A stretch of DNA of 64,000 nt from positions 54,339 to 118,338 of the forward strand of contig JAHFCO010000002.1 in the NCBI GenBank assembly GCA_023249475.1, in the 5' to 3' direction. Numbering within the stretch: position 1 is the first letter of the stretch; every line of letters begins with the position of its first letter. The notes beneath the pieces are model-generated. The model worked only from the letters and a program-made list of their open reading frames with translations. It was not told where the DNA came from and ran no database searches. This DNA is from Bacillota bacterium. Its GTDB lineage: Bacteria > Bacillota_I > Bacilli_A > Erysipelotrichales > Erysipelotrichaceae. Shown here in pieces: positions 52,878 through 60,235 of the stretch. Both the position numbers and the translations under genes were made by a program.

Positions 52878-53699
52878 ATGATCGAGTTACCTGAAAGCAT
52901 CGTCGTTTCCGGACAGATCAACCGGACACTGGTCGGAAAGAAAATCGAAAAAGTCATCGTTAACGCGTCGCCGCATAAGTTCGCTTTTTTCTCCTTGGAT
53001 GCGGACCGCTATCCGATGTTGCTGGAAGGAAAAACCATCCGCGGGGCGAAGTCGTTCGGCGGTCAGATCGAGGTTGAAATCGACGACATGCATCTGTATT
53101 TCAGCGATGGCGCCAGCCCGCGCTATTTCGCACCCGACGAGACGTTGCCCTTGAAGCATCAGATGATGATCCGCTTCGAGGACCAAAGCGCAATCACCGT
53201 GACCATCGCGATGTACGGGATGATGTATCTCTATCCCAAGGGGGAAAACAAGAACCCCTATACGGTCATTGCGAAAGAGAAACCATCTCCTCTCCAAGAC
53301 GAATTTACGTACGACTACTTCAAGGGGTTGATTTCTTCTTGCCCAGCGACGATGTCGATCAAAGGGATGTTGGCGACCGAGCAAAGGATCCCGGGCTTAG
53401 GCAACGGTTGTCTACAGGACATCCTCTTCAATGCGAAGCTTCATCCCAAGCGTAAACATGATACACTCGATGAAACCCATCTTCGCCAACTCTATGATGC
53501 GATCAGAAAAACCTTGCCGGAGATGGTGAACCGGGGCGGTCGGGCGACCGAGAAGGATTTGTTCGGGAAAGAAGGCGGGTATGTACCGACACTCTATGCG
53601 AAAACGGTCGGGACCTCCTGTCCGGCATGCTCCGCGACCATTATGAAAGAACCGTTCCTGGGTGGAAGCGTTACGTTCTGCCCTCGATGTCAGAAATAA
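52878..53699 (+). CDS. Fpg/Nei-family protein lacking the catalytic N-terminal proline
   Basis: A 273-residue member of the formamidopyrimidine-DNA glycosylase family. It starts MIELPES where active Fpg has MPELPE; the Pro nucleophile is Ile, while the next Glu is kept. The central beta domain, helix-two-turn-helix with ATEQRIPGLGNGCLQDILFNAKLHPKR, and a C-terminal zinc finger CPAC...CPRC are intact, but the finger loop reads GGSVTFC where Fpg has GGR, so the DNA-contacting Arg is lost. This subgroup is often labelled endonuclease VIII; it probably binds DNA without ordinary glycosylase chemistry. Confidence 0.88.
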   Translation: MIELPESIVVSGQINRTLVGKKIEKVIVNASPHKFAFFSLDADRYPMLLEGKTIRGAKSFGGQIEVEIDDMHLYFSDGASPRYFAPDETLPLKHQMMIRFEDQSAITVTIAMYGMMYLYPKGENKNPYTVIAKEKPSPLQDEFTYDYFKGLISSCPATMSIKGMLATEQRIPGLGNGCLQDILFNAKLHPKRKHDTLDETHLRQLYDAIRKTLPEMVNRGGRATEKDLFGKEGGYVPTLYAKTVGTSCPACSATIMKEPFLGGSVTFCPRCQK

Positions 53700-53700
53700 A

Positions 53701-53725
53701 AAATCAGCCGAAGCTGATTTTTTTT
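53701..53725. terminator. terminator shared by Fpg-like gene and lipoprotein gene
   Basis: Stem AAATCAGC/GCTGATTT, CGAA tetraloop, T tract on the forward side and A run on the reverse. Confidence 0.8.
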
Positions 53726-54332
53726 AGTCCAGGTTGAACGGTTTGAGTAAGAGTTCCATGCCGTCCATGGTCGCCAATGTCCAACCTTCAACGGAAGCAA
53801 CATCGACCCCAAGGTCGCGGAGCGACTGGGCGTCGAGGATGAAGACGACATCTTTATCGTTGGTCGTGGACGTTTTCGCCCATTCGAATTTGTTGGATCC
53901 AAGCTCTAGTCCGAAGTGGTCCAACTCTTCATGGTAACCCAGCAAATCACGATTGGAATCCAAGAGGTTGGCAAGCTGGGTCTTCGCATCCGTCCCGCTC
54001 TTCGCGTCGTCGAGGTTCGTCGCAAACACAAGCATGTCGCCATTCAGGTACATCGTCGCAGGAAGCGCATCGACATCCAGACCGGCCTCGATGAAGGGCA
54101 TCGCCATGAAGGCCATCAATACATCCTTTTCGGAAGCCGTCGTATCGAGCGCGAAGTCGATGTGATACCCTTCCGCAACCTTTACGTGGGCATATCCTTC
54201 TTCGACCATCGTCTCGATGTCGCCGATTTCAAGGATGGCGGAGAACGATTGATTGGCCTCGCGCTTCAAAACATCCGAGGAACAAGCGGTCGTCAACGCA
54301 AGAATCGAAATCATTACCAGTAATTTCTTCAT
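53724..54332 (-). CDS. uncharacterised lipoprotein behind a CsoR/CstR-type operator
   Basis: A 202-residue lipoprotein, signal MKKLLVMISILALTTAC (Cys17). The mature part has a Met-rich patch (DVLMAFMAMPF) and no other cysteines after the anchor. I recognise no family. ATG 54332 follows GGAGG at 54340-54344; the longer in-frame opening has neither ribosome site nor signal. Its promoter spacer holds ATACCCCTAGGGGGTAT, the operator shape of CsoR (copper) and CstR (persulfide) repressors, so it may be induced by copper or reactive sulfur. Regulator gene not in the window. Confidence 0.75.
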   Translation of the reverse strand: MKKLLVMISILALTTACSSDVLKREANQSFSAILEIGDIETMVEEGYAHVKVAEGYHIDFALDTTASEKDVLMAFMAMPFIEAGLDVDALPATMYLNGDMLVFATNLDDAKSGTDAKTQLANLLDSNRDLLGYHEELDHFGLELGSNKFEWAKTSTTNDKDVVFILDAQSLRDLGVDVASVEGWTLATMDGMELLLKPFNLD

Positions 54333-54383
54333 ATTTTCTCCTCCACCGGTATTCGGTGATATGTGTCTTCTAAAGACAACACG

Positions 54384-54412
54384 ATTATATACCCCTAGGG
54401 GGTATTTTGCAA
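54384..54412 (-). promoter_or_regulatory. lipoprotein promoter with CsoR/CstR-like operator in the spacer
   Basis: Reverse strand: -35 TTGCAA (54407-54412), 17-bp spacer, -10 TATAAT (54384-54389). ATACCCCTAGGGGGTAT (54389-54405), palindromic apart from the central base, fills the spacer. Known CsoR-family sites have this ATACCC/GGGTAT pattern. Confidence 0.7.
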
Positions 54413-54610
54413 GCAATATGATTCGATAAAATTCGATGAAAGATCACTTTTCCATTCCTTGATAGGAAAAGCCGTTCTCTTTGTATCAAATGGTATCAAC
54501 ATCACAAATATATGAATAGATGTTCATTAAAAAGTTTGAAACAATCAATAAATTCGACAAAAAAGAAAACTTTTGAAGAGAAACCTCTGCCGAAGAGGAG
54601 TGTTTTACAG

Positions 54611-54632
54611 TATAATAAGAACGAAAAAGGAG
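54611..54632 (+). promoter_or_regulatory. -10 box and RBS of tkt
   Basis: TATAAT (54611-54616) with no clear -35, and AAAGGAGA (54625-54632) before the ATG at 54639. Confidence 0.5.
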
Positions 54633-54638
54633 AATGCT

Positions 54639-56609
54639 ATGACAATCAATCAAAAAGCAGTCGATGCGATCCGTATCCTTTCCGCAGATGGCGTACAAAA
54701 AGCGAATTCCGGTCATCCGGGTCTTCCCTTGGGGGCGGCGCCGATGGCCTACCAACTCTGGGCCCACGAGCTCAAACATAATCCGAAGAACCCCGACTGG
54801 CTGAACCGCGACCGGTTCGTACTTTCCGCCGGGCATGGTTCCATGCTGATCTACTCGCTTCTTCATCTCTTTGGTTACGGTGTCACCCTGGACGATTTGA
54901 AATCCTTCCGTCAATGGGGTTCCAAGACTCCGGGACATCCTGAATATGGACATACGGTCGGGATCGAAACCACGACGGGGCCTTTGGGTGCCGGGATGAC
55001 CAACGCGGTCGGCATGGCCATGGCCGAATCGCATTTGGCGGCGACGTTCAATGAACCGGGTTTCCCCGTCATCGACCATCACACCTTCGTCATCGCAGGC
55101 GACGGGTGCATGATGGAGGGTTTGGCGTCGGAAGCGATGTCGTTGGCCGGGACTTTGGCGCTTGGCAAACTGATCGTCCTGTATGATTCCAATCGGATCA
55201 CCATCGAAGGGAAAACGGACATCGCATTCACGGAAAACGTGAAACAACGGTTTGAAGCCTATGGCTTCCAAACCTTGGATGTGAAAGACGGAACGGATCT
55301 CAATGCGATCGCGTTCGCGATCCAGGCGGCGAAAGCCGATTCATCCCGTCCGACCTTGATTGAAATCCACACCAACATCGGACAAGGTTCCCCCAGGGAA
55401 GGTAGCGCCAGTGCCCATGGCGAACCGTTGGGACTCGAGAACATCGCGAAACTACGTGAAAACCTCGGTTGGGCACATTCCGAGCCGTTCTTCGTCGACG
55501 AAGAAATCTACGCCCATTACCAAGCCTGTGCAGAAAAAGGTACGAAAGCCGAAGAAAACTGGAACAAGCTTTTCGCGGATTATTGTGTCGCCTATCCTGA
55601 AAAAGCGAAACTTTGGAAAACCTATTTCGAAGAAACCGATTGGTCCTTCCTTGATGACGAAGCCTTCTGGACCTTCGATGCCAAACCGCAGGCGACACGC
55701 AATGTCTCCGGCGAATTGATCAACCGCATCAAAGACAAAGTACCCAATCTCTTCGCAGGATCCGCCGACTTGGCGCCTTCCACCAAGACGGAGATGAAAG
55801 GTGTCGGATTCTTCAGTAAAGACAACCGTTTAGGGAAAAACATCCACTTCGGCGTACGTGAAAACGCGATGGCCGGGATCGGGAACGGGATTCGCCTCCA
55901 TGGCGGCCTGATCTCCTTCGTCGCCACGTTCTTCGTGTTCGCGGACTATATGAAACCCATGATCCGTCTCTCATCCGTCATGAATCTTCCGCTGATCTAC
56001 GTCCTCACCCATGACAGTATCGGTGTCGGGGAAGACGGACCGACCCACGAACCCATCGAACAACTGACGATGCTTCGCGCCCAACCCAATGTCACGGTCT
56101 TCCGTCCTGCGGATGCGCGTGAAACCGCAGCCGGATGGGCGGTCGCGCTCACGGCGAAAGAAACCCCGACGGTCCTTGTCCTGACCCGTCAGAACCTTCC
56201 TCAATTGGATGGCAGCGGTAAAGACGCCTTCAAAGGCGGATACATCCTCTCCAAAGCCCAAGGGAACCCGCAAGGGATCCTGATGGCCAGCGGATCGGAA
56301 GTCTTCCTCGCGATCGACGCGCAGAAGAAACTCCGTGAAGAAGGCATCGAAGTCAACGTGGTTTCCCTACCTTCCTTCGAACTCTTCAAGAAACAACCTC
56401 AAGCCTATCAAGACGAAGTGTTACCGAAGAGCCTACGCAAACGCGTCGCCATCGAAGCCGCCGCCGACCTCAGTTGGCATCAATTCGTCGGCCTTGACGG
56501 GAAATGCGTCGGACTCAACCGCTTCGGCGCTTCCGCCCCGGGCGAAGTCCTCTTCGAAAAGTTCGGGTTCACCGTTCAAAACGTCGTCGACACCTTCAAG
56601 TCCCTCTAA
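54639..56609 (+). CDS. tkt: transketolase
   Basis: A 656-residue thiamine-diphosphate enzyme that moves two-carbon units in the non-oxidative pentose phosphate pathway. Landmarks: [90 protein letters not shown] (ThDP motif), [14 protein letters not shown] with the catalytic Glu, and [28 protein letters not shown] 54639 is chosen for its ribosome site; an opening 66 bases upstream lies across the promoter. Confidence 0.97.
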   Translation: MTINQKAVDAIRILSADGVQKANSGHPGLPLGAAPMAYQLWAHELKHNPKNPDWLNRDRFVLSAGHGSMLIYSLLHLFGYGVTLDDLKSFRQWGSKTPGHPEYGHTVGIETTTGPLGAGMTNAVGMAMAESHLAATFNEPGFPVIDHHTFVIAGDGCMMEGLASEAMSLAGTLALGKLIVLYDSNRITIEGKTDIAFTENVKQRFEAYGFQTLDVKDGTDLNAIAFAIQAAKADSSRPTLIEIHTNIGQGSPREGSASAHGEPLGLENIAKLRENLGWAHSEPFFVDEEIYAHYQACAEKGTKAEENWNKLFADYCVAYPEKAKLWKTYFEETDWSFLDDEAFWTFDAKPQATRNVSGELINRIKDKVPNLFAGSADLAPSTKTEMKGVGFFSKDNRLGKNIHFGVRENAMAGIGNGIRLHGGLISFVATFFVFADYMKPMIRLSSVMNLPLIYVLTHDSIGVGEDGPTHEPIEQLTMLRAQPNVTVFRPADARETAAGWAVALTAKETPTVLVLTRQNLPQLDGSGKDAFKGGYILSKAQGNPQGILMASGSEVFLAIDAQKKLREEGIEVNVVSLPSFELFKKQPQAYQDEVLPKSLRKRVAIEAAADLSWHQFVGLDGKCVGLNRFGASAPGEVLFEKFGFTVQNVVDTFKSL

Positions 56610-56612
56610 AAG

Positions 56613-56645
56613 AAAAGGAACACTTCACTGCGAAGTGTTCCTTTT
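56613..56645. terminator. bidirectional terminator after tkt
   Basis: Stem AAAAGGAACACTTC/GAAGTGTTCCTTTT, loop ACTGC; serves tkt and the converging small membrane protein gene. Confidence 0.85.
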
Positions 56646-56940
56646 AGAATACGACGGCACCCAAGTAACAACCCAGGACGAACCCGCACACAACCACGCC
56701 CAACAAGACGGTGTAGATCGTGGTACGCAAATCGAACTTCCAGTTCAAGAGACCGCTACAGAGGATGAGGATAAGCCAGACCGGCAACTGCGAACCCAGC
56801 GAAAACAGAATCACTTCGGATACGCTCGCCGGTTCAAACAAGAGCTTGTTTTCCACGACATAAATCACAAGAGACATGGCGGTTGAAGAGAGCACATAGC
56901 CGAAAACCCCGACAAGTCCCCCCCACAGGAACTTCTTCAT
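56644..56940 (-). CDS. small membrane protein 5 of tandem family
   Basis: A 98-residue protein with three hydrophobic segments (about 5-27, 39-59 and 70-96). It shares layout with the four genes upstream: a basic start, a loop with acidic residues, QLPVWLILILCSG in place of their FWxIP segment, then a short charged loop and a final helix. It has its own promoter (TTGTGT at 57030-57035, TATAAT at 57007-57012, reverse strand) and a leader repeat ATGCGAAA-N13-TTTCGCAT (56965-56993). AAGGGGGA precedes the ATG. Function unknown. Confidence 0.65.
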   Translation of the reverse strand: MKKFLWGGLVGVFGYVLSSTAMSLVIYVVENKLLFEPASVSEVILFSLGSQLPVWLILILCSGLLNWKFDLRTTIYTVLLGVVVCGFVLGCYLGAVVF

Positions 56941-56964
56941 CGAATCCCCCCTTTTTGACAACGA

Positions 56965-57035
56965 ATGCGAAATCGTGACAGATGGTTTCGCATCCGTGGT
57001 AACTTCATTATAAACAAAAAGAACGCAGGACACAA
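56965..57035 (-). promoter_or_regulatory. promoter and leader repeat of small membrane protein 5
   Basis: Reverse strand: -35 TTGTGT (57030-57035), 17-bp spacer, -10 TATAAT (57007-57012); then a perfect 8-bp inverted repeat, ATGCGAAA (56965-56972) and TTTCGCAT (56986-56993), in the leader. Confidence 0.55.
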
Positions 57036-57070
57036 ATCCGATCGACACCGGTCACGTCATGCGTTCTTTT
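57016..57070 (-). terminator. terminator ending the reverse-strand membrane cluster
   Basis: Reverse strand stem AAAAGAACGCA/TGCGTTCTTTT with a 32-base loop and T tract, just past the stop of small membrane protein 4. Confidence 0.6.
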
Positions 57071-57089
57071 GAATGAGATAGGAATCGGG

Positions 57090-57413
57090 TTAAAACATGT
57101 TGTTTAAGCTTGAGACGCAGGTGGCGATAGCCAGGACATAGACCGCGACCGTGATGCCGATCGTCCAGACGATGCCTTTTTTTCCTTTGCGGACAAAGAG
57201 AAAACCGCCGATCAGAGCCGGGATGAGGAAGAAGGCGATAAGCCATGCGATCAATCCCAAGAGATTCACCACGAAATCGGTCGGTGAGAATCCCTCCCCG
57301 ACCATGGCGGGGACAAACAGGATCAGCGAGATGCCGACGAAGATCGCCAGGGTAACCAAGGTGCCCTTCATGAATTTCTTCCAATCCATCGGTTTCTTTG
57401 GTGTCGTTTCCAT
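57090..57413 (-). CDS. small membrane protein 4 of tandem family
   Basis: A 107-residue protein with three or four hydrophobic segments. The C-terminal half AFFLIPALIGGFLFVRKGKKGIVWTIGITVAVYVLAIATCVSSLNNMF is nearly the same as in proteins 2 and 1, with the invariant ATCVxSL near the end. N-terminal METTPKKPMDWKKFMKGTLVTLAIFVGISL also aligns. GGAG precedes the ATG at 57413; a longer in-frame opening lacks one. Unknown function. Confidence 0.75.
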   Translation of the reverse strand: METTPKKPMDWKKFMKGTLVTLAIFVGISLILFVPAMVGEGFSPTDFVVNLLGLIAWLIAFFLIPALIGGFLFVRKGKKGIVWTIGITVAVYVLAIATCVSSLNNMF

Positions 57414-57455
57414 ACTTCTTCTCCTTTCAAAGGGGTAGCTTAATGCATCCAAGAC

Positions 57456-57749
57456 TCAATAATTCATGAACACCCCGAAGAATCCGACGACCGCCAAGAG
57501 CGTCAAAAAGAAGGCGACCAAGACGATGCCGAAAGTTTTACGAAGTCCGTTTTTCTTGCAGAAGAAAGCGGAGAGGATCAGGATCGGGATCCAGAAAACG
57601 GCTTGAGCGACAAACCCTAGACCCAATATTTCGACCGCCATCGGTTTCCCCCATTCGTTATGGATGAGGATCAGCAAGAGTCCGCTGGAAAAGGAAGCGT
57701 CGAAATAACCGGCGAAGGCCAATAGAGCACCTTGGAGGAATCTTGGCAT
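57456..57749 (-). CDS. small membrane protein 3 of tandem family
   Basis: A 97-residue protein with three membrane segments. It is more diverged but keeps the layout: PRFLQGALLAFAGY at the start, AVFWIPILILSAFFCKKNGLRKTFGIVLVAFFLTLLAVVGFFGVFMNY at the end, where FWIP and the KKNG.RK loop match the IP...RKGKKG element of its neighbours. The ATCV motif is missing. AGGTG six bases before ATG 57749 sets the start. Unknown function. Confidence 0.65.
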   Translation of the reverse strand: MPRFLQGALLAFAGYFDASFSSGLLLILIHNEWGKPMAVEILGLGFVAQAVFWIPILILSAFFCKKNGLRKTFGIVLVAFFLTLLAVVGFFGVFMNY

Positions 57750-57762
57750 CGGACGCACCTTT

Positions 57763-58083
57763 TTACCCCCACATCTGGTTCAAGGAAGCGACGCAGGTTG
57801 CGAAGACCAACACGCCGATCGCGAGGGTGATCCCGATGGTCCAGGCGATGCCTTTCCATCCTCTGCGGACATAGACGATGCCGCCGATCAGGGAAGGGAT
57901 GGACCACAAAAGCAACGAAGCGCCGAGCGAAGAAAAAAGATTCGTGAAGAATTCTTCGACGGACAACTGGAGGTTGAAAAGCAAAGGCAACGACAAAGCC
58001 ACGGTCAATCCGGTGAAGATCCCTAGCGTAATCAAAAAACCTTTGAAAAACTTCTTTGTGTCAAAACCTTCTTTTTCTTCCAT
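57763..58083 (-). CDS. small membrane protein 2 of tandem family
   Basis: A 106-residue protein: acidic start MEEKEGFDTKKFFKGFLITLGIFTGLTVAL, outer loop LQLSVEEFFTNLFSSLG, then SIPSLIGGIVYVRRGWKGIAWTIGITLAIGVLVFATCVASLNQMW. It is the closest paralogue of protein 4. The paired VRRGxKG loop should be cytoplasmic. GAGGTGCACC precedes the ATG. Unknown function. Confidence 0.75.
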   Translation of the reverse strand: MEEKEGFDTKKFFKGFLITLGIFTGLTVALSLPLLFNLQLSVEEFFTNLFSSLGASLLLWSIPSLIGGIVYVRRGWKGIAWTIGITLAIGVLVFATCVASLNQMWG

Positions 58084-58123
58084 GGTGCACCTCGTTTCAT
58101 GGGTAAGCGAATACGATCAAAGT

Positions 58124-58435
58124 TTATAGGCCACTTAATGAAGCGACACAGGTCGCAAAGACGATGACAACCAGCGCCAACGTGCCACCGATCGTCAACA
58201 GGAGTCCGCGTTTTCCACGCTTCACAAACATCGCGCCTCCGATGACCCCCGGGATCAACCAAAACAGGAGAAAGCCGAGGAACGATTGGATGAGATTCTG
58301 AAGAAGCAATTCGGTCGACAGGTCTTGGTTCAAAAAGACATAAAGCATGAATGAAGTTGAAACAACGGAGAGACTTAAGAGAGTTAGGATGAAACCGATG
58401 AAGAATCTCTTGAAATCATATTTCGACCTTTCCAT
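58124..58435 (-). CDS. small membrane protein 1 of tandem family
   Basis: A 103-residue protein: MERSKYDFKRFFIGFILTLLSLSVVSTSFML, an outer loop NQDLSTELLLQNLIQSFLG, then FWLIPGVIGGAMFVKRGKRGLLLTIGGTLALVVIVFATCVASLSGL. Starts 13 bases after the Lgt-like gene, so it is translated from the same message. GAAAGGGG precedes ATG 58435. A longer frame upstream overlaps the Lgt-like gene without a ribosome site. Unknown function. Confidence 0.75.
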   Translation of the reverse strand: MERSKYDFKRFFIGFILTLLSLSVVSTSFMLYVFLNQDLSTELLLQNLIQSFLGFLLFWLIPGVIGGAMFVKRGKRGLLLTIGGTLALVVIVFATCVASLSGL

Positions 58436-58448
58436 ACGATCGCCCCTT

Positions 58449-59183
58449 TCAGTAGACGCCTTCGTTTGCTTTATGATGTCTGAGGTATAAACCGATGCCG
58501 ATGTAGATCGCGGCAAGAACACTAAGGATCTGATAGATCGACAAGCCGGCATAGATGGTCGGATTGACACGGATGAATTCGATGAGGAAGCGGAAGATGA
58601 AGTAGGAAATCAGGAAGAGCTTGAAGAGGATGCCGGGGGTTTTCACCCGTTTCTTTGCGTAATGGAGAATCGCGAACGCGATCAGGAGGAAGACCATTTC
58701 AAAGAGTTGGGTCGGATAACGCAAGAGTCCGTCGCCGAAGTCCACGCCCCAGTGAAGATGCGTTTCCACCCCGTAGCAACACCCGTTGAAGAAACAACCG
58801 ATCCGGCCGATCGCCATCGCCAGTGCCACCGAAGGGGCGATGATGTTGCCGAGGCGGACCTTGATGTTGAGCCAGCGTTTCACTAGGATGACGCCGACCG
58901 TACCGCCGATCAGACCCCCCACGATCGACTTCGCATAAAGAACTTTCTCAAGCGTCGGGGTTTCGATCAGGATCGGGAGTTTCGAGCCGATGACACCGAA
59001 AATCAACGCCGCGGCGACGATTTCGAATGCGCCTTGGTTCTTCCGTTCATAATGTCGCGCATCCCACCAATAGTAGGCGACGCCCGAGGCGATCGCCAAG
59101 ACCATGAAGATCGAATAGGTCGGGATCCCATAGATCCGAGGCAGGACGCCGAAATCCGCCGGTTTCCAATGGAAATCAAACAT
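58449..59183 (-). CDS. Lgt-like prolipoprotein diacylglyceryl transferase family protein
   Basis: A 244-residue seven-helix protein of the Lgt family, which moves diacylglycerol from phosphatidylglycerol to lipobox cysteines. Conserved are Arg127 of GRIGCFFNGCCYG, RYPTQLFE (155-162) and Arg198 of RFLIEFIR. Altered are the catalytic His of SFHGG (here SIVGG, Val88), Asn of GRxGN (Cys130) and the Glu of NGE (Cys135). It belongs to a GCCYG subgroup that may not perform the standard reaction. Overlaps the DUF4395 gene by eight bases in a radical SAM operon. Confidence 0.8.
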   Translation of the reverse strand: MFDFHWKPADFGVLPRIYGIPTYSIFMVLAIASGVAYYWWDARHYERKNQGAFEIVAAALIFGVIGSKLPILIETPTLEKVLYAKSIVGGLIGGTVGVILVKRWLNIKVRLGNIIAPSVALAMAIGRIGCFFNGCCYGVETHLHWGVDFGDGLLRYPTQLFEMVFLLIAFAILHYAKKRVKTPGILFKLFLISYFIFRFLIEFIRVNPTIYAGLSIYQILSVLAAIYIGIGLYLRHHKANEGVY

Positions 59184-59637
59184 GCTTGATTTTCCTGACC
59201 GCCTTACCGACCCGGCAGCAGGTACCGGAGTTCATGCACTGGTAAAGCTTGAGGGCGGAACAGAACCCGAAGGCGGCCGAAGTTTGAAGGATGGCCAGGA
59301 CGCAGACGGTCGCCCATGCGGCGATCGTCCACTCCAGAGCGAAGAAGACCAGCGCGAGGGCGGAAACGAACGCCCCGACGAAATGCGAGAAACGGATGCC
59401 GTTGGCGTCGACGACTTCGGGTTCGGTCGGTTTGATCTTCTCGACGGTGAACAGCCAAAGGTTGATCAACGGGGCGTATTTCACGGTTAAAATCCCCGAA
59501 CTCAGGAGAATCAGGAATCCGATCCAGGTCAACGCTTCGTTCTGAAAAATCAACGAAGCCCAAAACAAGATCGCGATGGTCGTACGACAGAACGCGAAGG
59601 CGCCGCCGGGTAAAGAGACAGGTTTCATTTTCGACAT
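59176..59637 (-). CDS. DUF4395 membrane protein
   Basis: A 153-residue protein with four membrane helices: AFCRTTIAILFWASLIFQ, LTWIGFLILLSSGILT, IRFSHFVGAFVSALALVFFALEW and TIAAWATVCVLAILQTSAAFGFCSALKLYQC. It ends with a cysteine cluster (GFC..YQC...GTCC). DUF4395 domains occur alone or fused to thioredoxin. The cysteines suggest metal or redox chemistry near the membrane. Start at ATG 59637 after GGAGGT. It lies between the methyltransferase and the Lgt-like gene, overlapping the latter by eight bases. Confidence 0.8.
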   Translation of the reverse strand: MSKMKPVSLPGGAFAFCRTTIAILFWASLIFQNEALTWIGFLILLSSGILTVKYAPLINLWLFTVEKIKPTEPEVVDANGIRFSHFVGAFVSALALVFFALEWTIAAWATVCVLAILQTSAAFGFCSALKLYQCMNSGTCCRVGKAVRKIKHV

Positions 59638-59641
59638 TCGT

Positions 59642-60235
59642 CTACCTCCAGGGTTTCGGGAAAAACATGCCCGTCGTTCTACGATAGTTCTCATATTCCG
59701 GGAACTCCTGGCAAAGGAGTTTCTCTTCCTGTTTGGCGCGATAGTACATCATCGGGATGAACACGAACGCGGTCAAGAGGAAACAAGCGAGGTTACTGAA
59801 GAAGATCGCCCCGCCGAACATCATCACAAACAACGAAGTATAAAGTGGATGGCGGACGATCTTGAAGATAGAGTTGGTGATGAGCCGATGATCGGAGTAG
59901 ATCTTGATATGGTTCGCCCAATTGTTTTTCAACACGACCCGTCCCCAAATGTTCATGGCACTTCCGAGATACAGAAGGACGACCCCGAAATATCTCGCTT
60001 CAAGCGGTAGTGGGGGATTCAACACGAGGATACGCAACACGATCGCCAGCATATAGAAACCATAGAAGAGAAACATCGTGCCGGTGGCGACCAAGGAACG
60101 TTTGGATTTCTTGGTGTCGTTACGCTCTTCAAAGAGGATGAAATCAAGCAGGATCGCGACGACCAAGGCAAGGACGGGAAACGAAGTGATCGCGACCCAC
60201 AGGATAAGTTCTCCGTTCAGATTGAACTCAATCAT
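59642..60235 (-). CDS. isoprenylcysteine carboxyl methyltransferase-like membrane methyltransferase
   Basis: A 197-residue membrane methyltransferase with five helices. The SAM-binding C-terminus IVRHPLYTSLFVMMFGGAIFF, then the RAKQEEKLLCQEFPEYENYRRTTGMFFP tail, matches the ICMT/PEMT group, where RHPxY and EE line the cofactor pocket. Bacterial members methylate lipids or unknown membrane substrates. ATG 60235 follows GGGGGA; a longer opening lies inside the radical SAM gene. Its start overlaps the radical SAM stop by eight bases, so they are translationally coupled. Confidence 0.87.
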   Translation of the reverse strand: MIEFNLNGELILWVAITSFPVLALVVAILLDFILFEERNDTKKSKRSLVATGTMFLFYGFYMLAIVLRILVLNPPLPLEARYFGVVLLYLGSAMNIWGRVVLKNNWANHIKIYSDHRLITNSIFKIVRHPLYTSLFVMMFGGAIFFSNLACFLLTAFVFIPMMYYRAKQEEKLLCQEFPEYENYRRTTGMFFPKPWR

